This document shows, one piece after another, positions 8,898 to 18,756 of a stretch of DNA of 64,000 nt (position 1 is its first letter; each line of letters begins with the position of its first letter). Source of the DNA: Sphingobium chlorophenolicum (GTDB lineage Bacteria > Pseudomonadota > Alphaproteobacteria > Sphingomonadales > Sphingomonadaceae); assembly GCF_000722875.1 (NCBI RefSeq), contig NZ_JFHR01000026.1:1-64000 (forward strand). The letters run 5' to 3'. The notes beneath the pieces were generated by a model, which worked only from the letters and a program-made list of their open reading frames with translations, searched no databases and was not told the DNA's origin. A program made the position numbers and the translations under genes.

Positions 8898-10190
8898 TTA
8901 GCCCCAGGCGACCGGCAGTTCGCGCTGTCCCCAATAGATCCAACTGTTGATCCGTTCGGTCGGCCCGGTCAGGCGCAGATTGGGCAGACGTTCGACCAGT
9001 TTGCGCAGGCCCACCTGCGCCTCCAGCCGCGCGATCGGCGCGCCCAGGCAGAAATGCACGCCATAGCCGAAGGACAGATGGCGCTTCACCTGATTGAGCG
9101 GACGATCCATGATGAAGCTGTCGGCATCGGGGAAGATGTCCGGATCGCGATTGGCCCCCATCATGGAGAACATGAGCTTGCTGCGTTCGGGCAGTTCCGC
9201 GCCGTGCATCTTCACCGGGCACAGGCTGGTGCGGAAATGGGAGTTGATCGGCGGGTCGAAGCGCAGGCTTTCCTCGATCACATTTTCCACCAGATGCGGT
9301 TCCGCTTTCAGCCGTTCCCAGCGTTCGGGGACTTCCAGCAGGCGCCATATGACGTTGGTCAGCAGGCTGGTGGTCGTTTCCTGTCCGCCGGTCAGCAGTG
9401 CCGTGCAGATCTGGAACAATTCCATGTCGTTGAAGCGACGTCCTTCGACACGGCTGACGAGGCCGAGCGAGATATAGTCGAACGGCAGCACGGTGCCCCA
9501 ATGTTCATGGGTGGGTTCATCGATCCCGGCATCGCGCAACATTTGCTTTCGCGCTTCGATCAGGCCCATGAAATGCGGCTGGATTTCCGCGATCAGCGTC
9601 TGTTCCGCGCTGGGATTCTTGTCGTTGAACAGCAATGACTGCAATTCATCCGCCCAGCGTTTGTAATCCGCATATAGCGCCTGGTCCGCGCCCAGCATGA
9701 AGCACATGGTCCGGGCAGGTAGCGGCAGGCAGAAGAGGTCGTGGAAATTGCCCTGCTTGTCGGTGCGATTTTCGAGTCCGGAGACGAGGTCTTCCGCAAT
9801 CGCCTCTACTTCCGGCAGATAATAGCGCATGCGGGCGGGGGTCATCCCCTTGCGCAAGGCCGCGATATATTCGAGGTGGAAAGGCGGATCGGTCAATATG
9901 CCGAAATCGCTGAACGTCTCCCAATCCATGGGGGCATCGCCCCATTTGAACGACCATGTGGGATTGTCGGACAATATCTTGTCGCGAATTTCCTTGTAAT
10001 CGCTGGTGATATAGAATTGATATTCATCGCCCTTATAGTGGTAGAAGGGACATTGGCCGGCAAGCGCCGAATAGGCGGGGCCGGGATTACGAACAGTCTC
10101 TGGATCGAGCGGGTCGAATATATGATCGGCCGCAGTCTTCAGCCGCCGTTCTTCCGGTTCCTGAGCCTTCGCCTCGGTGATCTCTGTCAT
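8898..10190 (-). CDS. Cytochrome P450
   Basis: A 430-residue soluble P450. The haem loop FGYGVHFCLG gives the Cys ligand at about residue 381; the I-helix is LLTGGQETTTSLL and the K-helix ExxR appears as EESLR. Unlike the CYP101-like enzyme it has the canonical G-x-E-T-T oxygen-activation motif, so it is from a different family. I choose the ATG at 10190 because GGAGGAA lies just upstream; an ATG at 10205 has no such site. It lies directly downstream of an MFS gene on the same strand. Substrate unknown; redox partners are not encoded nearby. Confidence 0.92.
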   Translation of the reverse strand: MTEITEAKAQEPEERRLKTAADHIFDPLDPETVRNPGPAYSALAGQCPFYHYKGDEYQFYITSDYKEIRDKILSDNPTWSFKWGDAPMDWETFSDFGILTDPPFHLEYIAALRKGMTPARMRYYLPEVEAIAEDLVSGLENRTDKQGNFHDLFCLPLPARTMCFMLGADQALYADYKRWADELQSLLFNDKNPSAEQTLIAEIQPHFMGLIEARKQMLRDAGIDEPTHEHWGTVLPFDYISLGLVSRVEGRRFNDMELFQICTALLTGGQETTTSLLTNVIWRLLEVPERWERLKAEPHLVENVIEESLRFDPPINSHFRTSLCPVKMHGAELPERSKLMFSMMGANRDPDIFPDADSFIMDRPLNQVKRHLSFGYGVHFCLGAPIARLEAQVGLRKLVERLPNLRLTGPTERINSWIYWGQRELPVAWG

Positions 10191-10257
10191 CCCTTCCTCC
10201 GTCATGATGTTGGACAGAGCATAGGGCGCGCGGTCCCTTCATTGAACGAAAAGTCCT

Positions 10258-10269
10258 TTAGGGGCCTAA
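10258..10269. promoter_or_regulatory. Short inverted repeat upstream of P450
   Basis: TTAGGGGCCTAA, two 5-bp arms separated by two bases, about 70 bp upstream of the P450 start. Possible operator; no regulator can be assigned. Confidence 0.25.
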
Positions 10270-10293
10270 CTATCGGATGCGCCGGATGGCTGT

Positions 10294-11571
10294 TCAATCC
10301 TTGTGCCGGGGATAGCGGCCCATCATCAGGTAAACGCAGCCCGCCGCCATGAAGCTGGCGGCAATCACCAGCAAGGCGGCGTCATAATTGCCGTGCCGGT
10401 CGAAGGCGACGCCCAGCATGGACGCCCCGACCGCGCTGGCAAAGGCGATGAAGAAGACGGTCATGCCATAGATGGTCGAGAAGGACCGAATGCCGAAATA
10501 GCGCGCCACCATATAAGCAACCACGTCGATTTCCGCGCCCAGACCGAGGCCAATCAACAGGATGGCAAGGCCTGCCATCGGGCCATCCAGCGCGCCCTGC
10601 CAGACGAGCAGGCAGGTTCCGGCCGCCGAACCGCAGGCGAACAGAAAGGCGATGCCCGGCGCCCAGAAGCGATCGACCAGACTGCCGGTGATGAGCGCGC
10701 CCACGAAACTCGCAATGCCCGCCATGCCCACCAGCGCGGCTGCCGCTTCGGCCGCTATGCCTTTGCTGATCAGCAGCGGCTGAAGCTGCGTCATGATGGC
10801 GGTAGCCGGTGCATAGCCCAGACCGGCGCCAACGCACAGCAGCCACACCCGCCGTTCCCGCAGCAGTTGCAGCCATGTCGGCAGATCGGGGTCCGGGCGC
10901 TGCTGTTCCACCGCGCTGGGCGTCCGCGAGCCGCCGATCCAGAACCACACGGCGGGCAGCGCGATCGCCAGCACCAGCAGCGCTTCCGTCGCATAGCCGG
11001 CGCGCCAGCCGAACCGCGCGATGATGGCAAAAAGGATTGTCGGCAACGCCGCGCTGGCGAGCGCCAGACCGCTGCGCGCAATCGCGAGCGAGATGCCGCG
11101 TGAACGGACAAAATATTGGCTGACGACCCGCGAACAGGTAAGGCCGCTGGCGGACAGGCCGATGACTCCCGCAAGGACGCTGAGCATGTAGAAGAGCGCC
11201 AGGGAGCCATTCATCGACGCCAGACCCAGATAGATCAGGATCGACAGGGTCATGCCACCAAGCATGATGCGGCGCGCGCCAAACCGGTCGACCGCGCGGC
11301 CGACGAAGGGCGCGGCGAAGGCGACGACCAGCGATGAATAATGGGCGAAGGCGATCTGGCCGCGTGACCAGCCGAACGCCTCCTGTAATGGCAGGACAAA
11401 CAGGCTGGAAAGCGCCTGATAGGCGCCGTGGGACAAGCCGATGGCCATGAACGCGGCGACCCCGACCCGCCAGTTCGACCGCCATTCCTCTACCGCGCCC
11501 TGCCAGCCATGGTCGCTGTTCTGCGTTCCGGCATGGCCCGCATCGTGAACTATCTGCGCCTTTTCCGTCAC
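10294..11571 (-). CDS. MFS transporter (paralogue of 7592-8854)
   Basis: A 425-residue major facilitator with about twelve transmembrane segments preceded by a roughly 30-residue hydrophilic N-terminus. The loop 2-3 motif reads GRAVDRFGARRIML. It shares FGWSRG, GAEID-VAYM-ARYFG and the terminal LMGRYPR with the MFS protein at 7592. The start codon is a GTG at 11571, with AGAGAGG seven bases upstream. It is divergent from the amidohydrolase gene and about 100 bp upstream of the P450, with which it may be cotranscribed. Likely an inner-membrane carrier for the pathway substrate or an intermediate. Confidence 0.85.
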   Translation of the reverse strand: MTEKAQIVHDAGHAGTQNSDHGWQGAVEEWRSNWRVGVAAFMAIGLSHGAYQALSSLFVLPLQEAFGWSRGQIAFAHYSSLVVAFAAPFVGRAVDRFGARRIMLGGMTLSILIYLGLASMNGSLALFYMLSVLAGVIGLSASGLTCSRVVSQYFVRSRGISLAIARSGLALASAALPTILFAIIARFGWRAGYATEALLVLAIALPAVWFWIGGSRTPSAVEQQRPDPDLPTWLQLLRERRVWLLCVGAGLGYAPATAIMTQLQPLLISKGIAAEAAAALVGMAGIASFVGALITGSLVDRFWAPGIAFLFACGSAAGTCLLVWQGALDGPMAGLAILLIGLGLGAEIDVVAYMVARYFGIRSFSTIYGMTVFFIAFASAVGASMLGVAFDRHGNYDAALLVIAASFMAAGCVYLMMGRYPRHKD

Positions 11572-11906
11572 GGCAGGGCCTCTCTCGCTATGGTTTTGAG
11601 AATTGACTGGCAGCGCCCCTGATCCCGGTCAATCATCGCGCCAGTGCCATCACATGGGCGGTGCCATCACATGGGCGGTACCGCCACCGGACGGCGGCTG
11701 GGCGCATCGCTGGAGATGGCATGGAAAAGCGTGAAGCATCGCTTATCTGAAATGTAGCATGGCTGGGGCCAAGCCCGCTTGGCACGCGGCCTGCCATGGG
11801 TCACGTTCCGGCAAGTGACAGGATGCAGCCGCCGCCCGATGCAGGCGTTGCGATCGCACTGATCCGTCAGATGCACCGGCCAGAAGCCAAGTTGAGAGGA
11901 AGCGCT
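11572..11906. other. Divergent intergenic region, 335 bp
   Basis: Region between the MFS gene (minus) and the amidohydrolase gene (plus). It contains the 17-bp tandem repeat described separately. I see no convincing small gene or RNA. It must carry both divergent promoters, but no clear -35/-10 pair stands out. Confidence 0.5.
11644..11677. repeat. Perfect 17-bp tandem direct repeat (x2)
   Basis: GTGCCATCACATGGGCG occurs twice head-to-tail, followed by GTACC. It lies 73 bp upstream of the MFS start codon on the minus strand. It could be a duplicated regulator half-site or a slippage product. Confidence 0.8.
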
Positions 11907-13652
11907 ATGCCCGACTATGACCTCATCATCCGGGGAGGCTGTATATATGATGGCAGCGGCGGAGAGCCGTTCGTCGCCGATGTCGCCGTCAAGGACGGGG
12001 TGATCGCCGCCGTCGGCGACGTGGGGGACAGTGCGAAGGAAGAAATCGACGCGGCGGGGCGCATCGTGACGCCAGGCTTTGTCGACGTGCATACCCATTA
12101 TGACGGGCAGATCACCTGGGAAAACAAGCTGGCGCCCTCGTCCGACCATGGCGTGACGACGGTGGTCATGGGCAATTGCGGCGTCGGCTTCGCGCCCTCT
12201 CGCCCCGAACATCGCAAGCTGATGATCAAGCTGATGGAAGGTGTCGAGGACATTCCCGAAGTCGTCATGGCGGAAGGCGTGCCGTTCAACTGGGAAACCT
12301 TTCCGGAATATCTGGATGCGCTGGAAAAGCGGGAAAGCGACATCGATTTCGCCGCGCAGTTGCCGCACAGTCCCTTGCGCGTCTATGTGATGGGGGAGCG
12401 CGGCGCCAATCTGGAGCCGCCGACGCAAGAGGATCTGGCGGAAATGCGCCGCCTGACCGCCGAGGCGATCCAGGCGGGCGCGCTGGGCGTCACCACGTCC
12501 CGCAGCTATGCGCACCAGTTTCGCGACGGGCGCCCTGCCCCCTCGGTCAAGAGCGAGGATCAGGAAGTGCTGGCGCTGGCCCAGGGCCTGCGCGACGCCG
12601 GCAAGGGCGTGTTCCAGATGGTGCCCAGCTATGACGTGACGGCGGCCGAACGCATGGACCTGCTGGACGACATCGCACGGACATCGGGCCGCCCGGTTTC
12701 CTTCACCTTCATGCAGACGCCCAAGGGCGAAGGGGACTGGCAGGAAATGGTCGCCCGGCTGGAGGCGTCCAAGAATGCGGGATTGGAAGTGCGCGGCCAG
12801 ATCATTCCGCGTCCGACCGGCGCCCTGCTTGGTCTGGAACTGTCCATGCATCCCTTCTCCTTCAGCCCCAGTTTCCGCGCGATCGACCATCTTTCGCTGG
12901 AAGAAAAGGTGGAGCGGATGCGCGATCCGGAATTCCGCAAGAAGCTGATCGCGGAGGAACCCGACGATCCGCAGGCATTCTTCGTCTATGTCATCTCCGA
13001 TCTCGACGCGATGTTCGTGCTCGGCAATCCGCCGAACTACAACCCGCGCAGCGACGAGAGCATCGGCGCCCGCGCTCGCGCCATGGGCGTCGACCCCAAG
13101 GAACTGATCTACGACGCGCTGCTCCAGCGTGACGGGCGCGAGGTGCTTTATCGCCCGCTTGGCAATTCGGAAGGCGAAAAGTTCGAAAGTTCCGGGCGGA
13201 ATCTGGTGAAGAACGACCGGACCTTCCCCGCGCTGGGGGATGGCGGGGCGCATTACAGCATGATCTGCGATGCCGCCTACACCACCTATTTCCTGACCTA
13301 TTGGGTGCGCGATGCGAAGGGCGACAAGAAGGTCGACCTGCCCTATGCCGTCCGCAAGCTGACCTATGAGCCCGCCTATGCCGTGGGCCTGCACGATCGC
13401 GGCCTGATCAGGCCGGGCTACAAGGCGGACCTCAACGTCATCGACCTGGAAAGGCTGCATCTTTACGCGCCGCATGTCGTCTACAATCTGCCGACGGGCG
13501 GCCGTCGCCTGCAACAGCGCGCGGACGGTTATGACGCGACGATCGTCAACGGCGTGGTCACCTATCGCAATGGCCGTTCCACCGGCGCCCTGCCCGGCCG
13601 CCTTGTGCGCGGCAGCAAGGAAGCGCCGGAAAAGAGCCTGGAAATGGCCTGA
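11907..13652 (+). CDS. Amidohydrolase, N-acyl-D-amino-acid deacylase (D-aminoacylase)-like
   Basis: A 581-residue metal-dependent amidohydrolase. The VHTHYDGQ motif supplies His62 and His64, the MGNCGVGFAP segment carries the Cys (about 91) characteristic of D-aminoacylases, and the C-terminus has the LRPGYKADLNVIDL-like composite beta-sandwich return. The start at 11907 has GAGAGGA six bases upstream. The family hydrolyses N-acyl-D-amino acids, but many members have unknown amide or cyclic substrates. It begins a plus-strand group with an NTF2-like protein and an SDR. In this setting a D-amino acid substrate is doubtful; ring-amide or lactone hydrolysis would fit equally well. Confidence 0.8.
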   Translation: MPDYDLIIRGGCIYDGSGGEPFVADVAVKDGVIAAVGDVGDSAKEEIDAAGRIVTPGFVDVHTHYDGQITWENKLAPSSDHGVTTVVMGNCGVGFAPSRPEHRKLMIKLMEGVEDIPEVVMAEGVPFNWETFPEYLDALEKRESDIDFAAQLPHSPLRVYVMGERGANLEPPTQEDLAEMRRLTAEAIQAGALGVTTSRSYAHQFRDGRPAPSVKSEDQEVLALAQGLRDAGKGVFQMVPSYDVTAAERMDLLDDIARTSGRPVSFTFMQTPKGEGDWQEMVARLEASKNAGLEVRGQIIPRPTGALLGLELSMHPFSFSPSFRAIDHLSLEEKVERMRDPEFRKKLIAEEPDDPQAFFVYVISDLDAMFVLGNPPNYNPRSDESIGARARAMGVDPKELIYDALLQRDGREVLYRPLGNSEGEKFESSGRNLVKNDRTFPALGDGGAHYSMICDAAYTTYFLTYWVRDAKGDKKVDLPYAVRKLTYEPAYAVGLHDRGLIRPGYKADLNVIDLERLHLYAPHVVYNLPTGGRRLQQRADGYDATIVNGVVTYRNGRSTGALPGRLVRGSKEAPEKSLEMA

Positions 13653-13721
13653 CGGACCAGGGCGGACGAAGCGGATCGACTGTTTCGCCCGCCCACGCAT
13701 CGATAGCGCAGAGGAATTGCC

Positions 13722-14270
13722 ATGACTGAAATTACGCCTGATCTCATTGTCTTCCTGCAGGAGATGAAGGATCGCACCGCCATCCACGACTGTCTGTTGC
13801 GCTATACGCGGGGCGTCGACCGGCATGACCGGGAATTGATGCTGTCAGCCTATTGGCCGGATGCTTTCGACGATCATGGCGTCGCGGAAGGCTATGCCGC
13901 CGACTTCGTCGACTGGGCGATCGGCTGGCATGGCGAATTCCAGACCAAACATCATCACGCGATCAGCAACCATGTGGTGGAGATCGACGGCGATACCGCG
14001 CATGGCGAAACCTATTATACTTTCTGGGGCGAAAATAAGGGCGCGCCGCCGCAGCTCAGCTTTGGCCGCTATGTGGACCGTTTCGAAAAGCGGAACGGCG
14101 AGTGGCGCATTGCCGACAGGGTCTGCGTCAACGAAATGACCACGACGCTGACGGCGGCCGAAATTCCGGAGGAATGGAAGGCCCGCATTTTCAGCACCGG
14201 TCCCAACCGGCGCGACAAGGGCGATGTGTCCTATATCCGGCCGCTGGTCCGCAAGGCGAATGTGGGCTGA
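13722..14270 (+). CDS. NTF2-like (SnoaL-type) protein
   Basis: A 182-residue cystatin-like alpha+beta-barrel protein. The N-terminal LQEMKDRTAIHDCLLRYTRGVDRHD and later RYVDRFEKRNGEWRIADRV segments are typical of the SnoaL_4/NTF2 family. Members include ring-hydroxylating dioxygenase beta subunits, ketosteroid isomerase-like and dehydratase-like proteins. The two Rieske alpha subunits in the window lie more than 16 kb away, so pairing with them is only possible. GAGGAA precedes the ATG. It is 69 bp downstream of the amidohydrolase and 63 bp upstream of an SDR, so probably one operon. Confidence 0.75.
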   Translation: MTEITPDLIVFLQEMKDRTAIHDCLLRYTRGVDRHDRELMLSAYWPDAFDDHGVAEGYAADFVDWAIGWHGEFQTKHHHAISNHVVEIDGDTAHGETYYTFWGENKGAPPQLSFGRYVDRFEKRNGEWRIADRVCVNEMTTTLTAAEIPEEWKARIFSTGPNRRDKGDVSYIRPLVRKANVG

Positions 14271-14333
14271 TTAGCCCCCCTGCCTATCGACGATATGGAT
14301 CGACAAGTTAGACATTTGACTAGAGGATATTGC

Positions 14334-15017
14334 ATGACCGCACGGACCGTCATTGTCACCGGGGCTTTCGGGATATTGGGCGGCGCCGTCGCCTCTGCCT
14401 TCGCCGCTGCGGGGGACAGGGTGGCGCGAGTCGATTACGCGCCTGCTCCGGCGGAGAGTCCGCCGGGATGCCTCGATATCGGCGGCGTCGATCTGACCGA
14501 CTTCTCCGCGGCGCAGAAGGTGGTGGCCGACATCGTGAAGGCGCTGGGGTCGATCGATATACTGGTCAATGTCGCGGGGGGCTTCATATGGGAAACGCTG
14601 GCCGATGGAGGCAGCGCGACCTGGAGCCGCATGTTCGCGATGAATGCGACCACTTGCGTCAACATGACCAAGGCAGCGCTGCCGGAACTGGAGAAGGCGG
14701 CGCAGGCGCGTATCATCAACATCGGCGCTGGCGGCGCCGTGGTCGCGGCGGCGGGCATGGGCGGCTATGCCGCGTCGAAAATGGCCGTGCACAAATTGAC
14801 CGAAAGTCTGGCGGCCGAACTCGCGGGCAAGGACATCACCGTGAACGCGATCCTGCCCAGCATCATCGACACGCCGACCAATCGCGCCGACATGCCCGAT
14901 GCCGATTTCAGCCAATGGGTGCAACCGGCGGCCATCGCCGACGTGATCCGGTTCCTTGCCTCACCGGCTGCGCGCGCCATCAGCGGCGCGCTGATCCCGG
15001 TGTCGAAGGGCGGCTGA
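14334..15017 (+). CDS. SDR family oxidoreductase
   Basis: A 227-residue short-chain dehydrogenase. The Gly-rich loop is TGAFGILGGAV (a variant with Leu for the third-position Ile-Gly), the active site is YAASK, and the structural NVAGG replaces NNAG. The ATG at 14334 has AGAGGA at good spacing; an upstream in-frame ATG adds residues unlike the family. It is the third gene of the amidohydrolase-NTF2-SDR group. Probably an NAD(P)-dependent alcohol/ketone oxidoreductase. Confidence 0.85.
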   Translation: MTARTVIVTGAFGILGGAVASAFAAAGDRVARVDYAPAPAESPPGCLDIGGVDLTDFSAAQKVVADIVKALGSIDILVNVAGGFIWETLADGGSATWSRMFAMNATTCVNMTKAALPELEKAAQARIINIGAGGAVVAAAGMGGYAASKMAVHKLTESLAAELAGKDITVNAILPSIIDTPTNRADMPDADFSQWVQPAAIADVIRFLASPAARAISGALIPVSKGG

Positions 15018-15040
15018 AACGCCCCTTGCCTGTTCGGGAA

Positions 15041-15074
15041 GGCGGCAAGCGGGCAGCTTCGCCCGCCTGCCGCC
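15041..15074. terminator. Hairpin between convergent SDR and thiolase genes
   Basis: Fourteen-base arms GGCGGCAAGCGGGC / GCCCGCCTGCCGCC with one mismatch and a 6-nt loop. GC-rich with no U-tract, placed between the two stop codons. Confidence 0.55.
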
Positions 15075-15079
15075 ATATG

Positions 15080-16258
<1,179 letters not shown>

Positions 16259-16426
16259 GCCCCGAAAATCTCCCGTCAGAAGCTATGCCGCAGATAGGAG
16301 CTGGCGGGACGGCTTGCCATAAAAGCGTCCGTCTCATCACGTCTTTGATGAAGCTGCACGGCATTCTTGACCCCGGCCGTGCCGGTCCACAAAGCTGGTT
16401 CGATTCCGAAGCATGGAGCGCTTCCA

Positions 16427-17197
16427 ATGACCATTACCGTCGAAAAACAGGGTCCGGTCGCGATCGTGACGCTTGACCGTCCGCAAACCAAAAACGCCAT
16501 CACGCAGGAGATGCGCGGTCAGCTATATGGCGCGTTCGAGGATATCGCGATGGACCATGATGTCCGCGCCGTGGTCCTGACCGGCGCGGGCGGCGATTTC
16601 TGCTCCGGCATGGACGTGACTGGCATGGGCAAGGGCGGCGTGACCGGATCGATGGACCGGATGTACACGCTCAATCGCATCGCCAAGGCCATTTATTCGC
16701 TCAAGAAGCCGACGATCGCGGCGGTGCCGGGCATATGCGTGGGCGTCGGCTTTTCCTATGCGTTGGCCTGCGACATCGTGCTCGCTGGCGAGCAGGCCCG
16801 TTTCGCGGCGATTTTCCGCAATATCGCGCTGGCGCCCGACGGCGGCCTCGTCTGGCACCTGCGTCAATTGCTGGGCGTGCAGAAGGCCAAGGAACTGGTC
16901 TATTCCGGCCGCATCATCCGGGCCGACGAAGCCGTGTCCATGGGCATCGCCTATGAAAAGGTCGCCCAGGAGGCGCTGATGGACCGGGCGATGGAACTGG
17001 CGGAGAGCTTCGCGTCCGGCCCCGGTATCGCCATGGGCATGGCCAAGCGCCAGTTCGAACTGAGCTGGAACAACGGTTTCGAACAATATCTGGAACTGGA
17101 AGCCGCGATCCAGCCCCTGATGAGCCGCACCGAAGACCATGAGGAAGGGCTGCGCGCTTTCCGCGAAAAGCGCAAGCCGGTGTTCAAGGGCGAATGA
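16427..17197 (+). CDS. Crotonase-family protein, isomerase-like
   Basis: A 256-residue crotonase-fold protein. The oxyanion-hole regions are DFCSGMDVTG and GICVGVGFSYALACDIV. Both catalytic glutamates of enoyl-CoA hydratase are replaced (Ser in the GVGFSYA position; the PEI position reads IFRN), while the PDGG segment keeps the Asp found in PaaG-type ring-epoxide/enoyl-CoA isomerases. This points to an isomerase or other CoA-ester reaction rather than hydration. The start at 16427 (MTITVEKQ) has GGAG upstream. It overlaps the OB-fold gene by ATGA, so it is translationally coupled to it and to the thiolase-like gene. Confidence 0.8.
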   Translation: MTITVEKQGPVAIVTLDRPQTKNAITQEMRGQLYGAFEDIAMDHDVRAVVLTGAGGDFCSGMDVTGMGKGGVTGSMDRMYTLNRIAKAIYSLKKPTIAAVPGICVGVGFSYALACDIVLAGEQARFAAIFRNIALAPDGGLVWHLRQLLGVQKAKELVYSGRIIRADEAVSMGIAYEKVAQEALMDRAMELAESFASGPGIAMGMAKRQFELSWNNGFEQYLELEAAIQPLMSRTEDHEEGLRAFREKRKPVFKGE

Positions 17198-17562
17198 CGC
17201 ATATGCTCCAACCCGAAGCGGAATGGCGCGCGCACCTGGCCGAGGGGCGTTTCATGATCCAGCGTAGCCGATCGACCGGCGGCCATGTCTTTTATCCCCG
17301 CGTCGCCGAGCCGGGCACGGGCGCGGAAGATCTGGAATGGGTGAGCGCGTCCGGCGCGGGCACGGTGCACGCCGTTACGGTCGTGCGCAAGAAAGATCCC
17401 GCCGACAGCTACAATGTCGTTCTGGTCGATCTGGCGGAAGGGCCGCGGCTGATGAGCCGCGTCGATGGCGTGCCTGTCGATGTCGTTCAGATCGGCATGG
17501 CCGTCAGGGCCAGCATCATTATCGAGGGGGACAAGCCTTTGCTCGTCTTCGTGCCCGCATGA
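17194..17562 (+). CDS. OB-fold (DUF35-type) protein lacking zinc-ribbon cysteines
   Basis: A 122-residue protein with the layout of 'Zn-ribbon and OB-fold' (DUF35) proteins: an N-terminal helix, a ribbon region and an OB-fold starting at LEWVSASGAGTVHAVTVV. The two CxxC pairs expected in the ribbon are absent; the region reads IQRSRSTGGHVFYP and there is no Cys in the protein. DUF35 proteins partner with thiolase-like proteins, including the Ltp2-type steroid retro-aldolases. ATGA overlaps on both sides tie it to the crotonase and the thiolase-like protein. Confidence 0.8.
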   Translation: MTHMLQPEAEWRAHLAEGRFMIQRSRSTGGHVFYPRVAEPGTGAEDLEWVSASGAGTVHAVTVVRKKDPADSYNVVLVDLAEGPRLMSRVDGVPVDVVQIGMAVRASIIIEGDKPLLVFVPA

Positions 17563-18719
17563 GCATGATCAACGGATTTCCACGCGGCCGGGCCGCCATT
17601 GTGGGCGCTTCGACCTATGGTATCGGCCAATGTCCCGGCGTGTCCGCCGTGGACATGGCGGCGAAGGCCGCGCTGCTGGCCCTGGCCGATGCGGGCATTG
17701 CCATGTCGGAAGTGGACGCCCTCTATACCTCCGCGCCCTATGAGGCGCTGGGCGGCATGGAACTGGCCGAATATCTGGGCCTGACGCCGAAAGTCACGGA
17801 CTGCAACCGCACAGGCGGCTCCGCTTTCGAAGTGTATGTGCAGCAGGCGGCGCTGGCGCTGGAGGCGGGACTTATCGACTGCGCGCTGATCGCCTATGGT
17901 TCCAACCCGGCGAGCAACCCGCCGCCCGGCGTCGGCATGACTCGCCAGAGTCCGTGGGAAGCGCCCTACAAGCCGCTGGCGCCCCTCTCCTCCTATGCGC
18001 TGGCGGCGAGCCGGCACATGCATCTTTATGGCACCACGCGCGAGCAACTGGCCGAAGTGGCGGTCGCTGCGCGGCAATGGGCGCAACTGAATCCGGAGGC
18101 GGCGGTGCGCGATCCGCTGAGCGTCGAGGATGTGCTGAAGGCGCGGATGGTGTCCGATCCGCTGACGGTGCGAGACTGCTGCCTGTTCAATGACGGCGCG
18201 GCGGCGGTGGTGATGGTGCGCGCAGACCGGGCGAAGGATTGCGCAAAGGCGCCCATCCATGTGCTGGGCGCGGCCCATGCCGTCACCCATCGCGAAATCA
18301 GTTCCATGCCCGACCTGACCGTGACGGGCGCGGCGATTTCGGGTCCGCAGGCCTTCGCGCAGGCCGGGGTCAGGCCCGCGGACATCGACGTGGCGATGCT
18401 CTACGATGCCTTCACCATCACGCCCATCCTTTTCCTGGAGGATCTGGGCTTCTGCCCCAAGGGCGAAGGCGGGCGCTTCGTGTCGGGCGGGCATGTCGCG
18501 CCGGGCGGCGGGCTGGCGCTCAACACCAATGGCGGCGGCCTGTCCTGCGTGCATCCGGGCATGTACGGCCTGTTCCTGCTGGTGGAAGCCACACGGCAGC
18601 TTCGCGGCGAATGCGGCGAACGGCAGATCGATAATGCCCGCCTGGCCGTCGCGCACGGCAATGGCGGGGTGTTGTCCAGCGAAGCGACGGTGGTGCTGGG
18701 GACTGCCGCAACGCTGTGA
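17559..18719 (+). CDS. SCP2-type thiolase-like protein (lipid-transfer/aldolase family)
   Basis: A 386-residue thiolase-fold protein of the sterol-carrier-protein-x type. The nucleophile region reads CNRTGGSAFEV, where the CSSG cysteine of true thiolases is not present at the equivalent place, and the C-terminal segment is HGNGGVLSSEATVVL rather than CxGGGxG. Such proteins, together with a DUF35 OB-fold partner, form acyl-CoA retro-aldolases in mycobacterial steroid side-chain degradation (Ltp2 with the DUF35 domain of ChsH2). The start ATG at 17559 overlaps the OB-fold stop (ATGA). An aldolase role is inference from family and pairing. Confidence 0.82.
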   Translation: MSMINGFPRGRAAIVGASTYGIGQCPGVSAVDMAAKAALLALADAGIAMSEVDALYTSAPYEALGGMELAEYLGLTPKVTDCNRTGGSAFEVYVQQAALALEAGLIDCALIAYGSNPASNPPPGVGMTRQSPWEAPYKPLAPLSSYALAASRHMHLYGTTREQLAEVAVAARQWAQLNPEAAVRDPLSVEDVLKARMVSDPLTVRDCCLFNDGAAAVVMVRADRAKDCAKAPIHVLGAAHAVTHREISSMPDLTVTGAAISGPQAFAQAGVRPADIDVAMLYDAFTITPILFLEDLGFCPKGEGGRFVSGGHVAPGGGLALNTNGGGLSCVHPGMYGLFLLVEATRQLRGECGERQIDNARLAVAHGNGGVLSSEATVVLGTAATL

Positions 18720-18727
18720 TGCGGCTG

Positions 18728-18756
18728 GATGAGGGGCGCGCCACCCGCCCCTCGTC
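18728..18756. terminator. Hairpin between convergent thiolase-like and TetR genes
   Basis: Stem GATGAGGGGCG / CGCCCCTCGTC (one U-G pair) with a 7-nt loop, just after the thiolase-like stop. It lacks a U-tract and reaches the last bases of the convergent TetR gene. Confidence 0.55.

Noticed and set aside
821-11571. Estrogen-degradation (edc) cluster
   Set aside because: A P450 plus TonB receptor is reminiscent, but no extradiol dioxygenase of the 4-hydroxyestrone type or indolepyruvate-ferredoxin-oxidoreductase-like gene is present.
11667-13826. Long open frame (719 codons) antisense to the amidohydrolase
   Set aside because: No recognisable domain; Arg/His/Gln/Gly-rich composition typical of antisense frames in high-GC genes; the plus-strand amidohydrolase has clear metal-site motifs.
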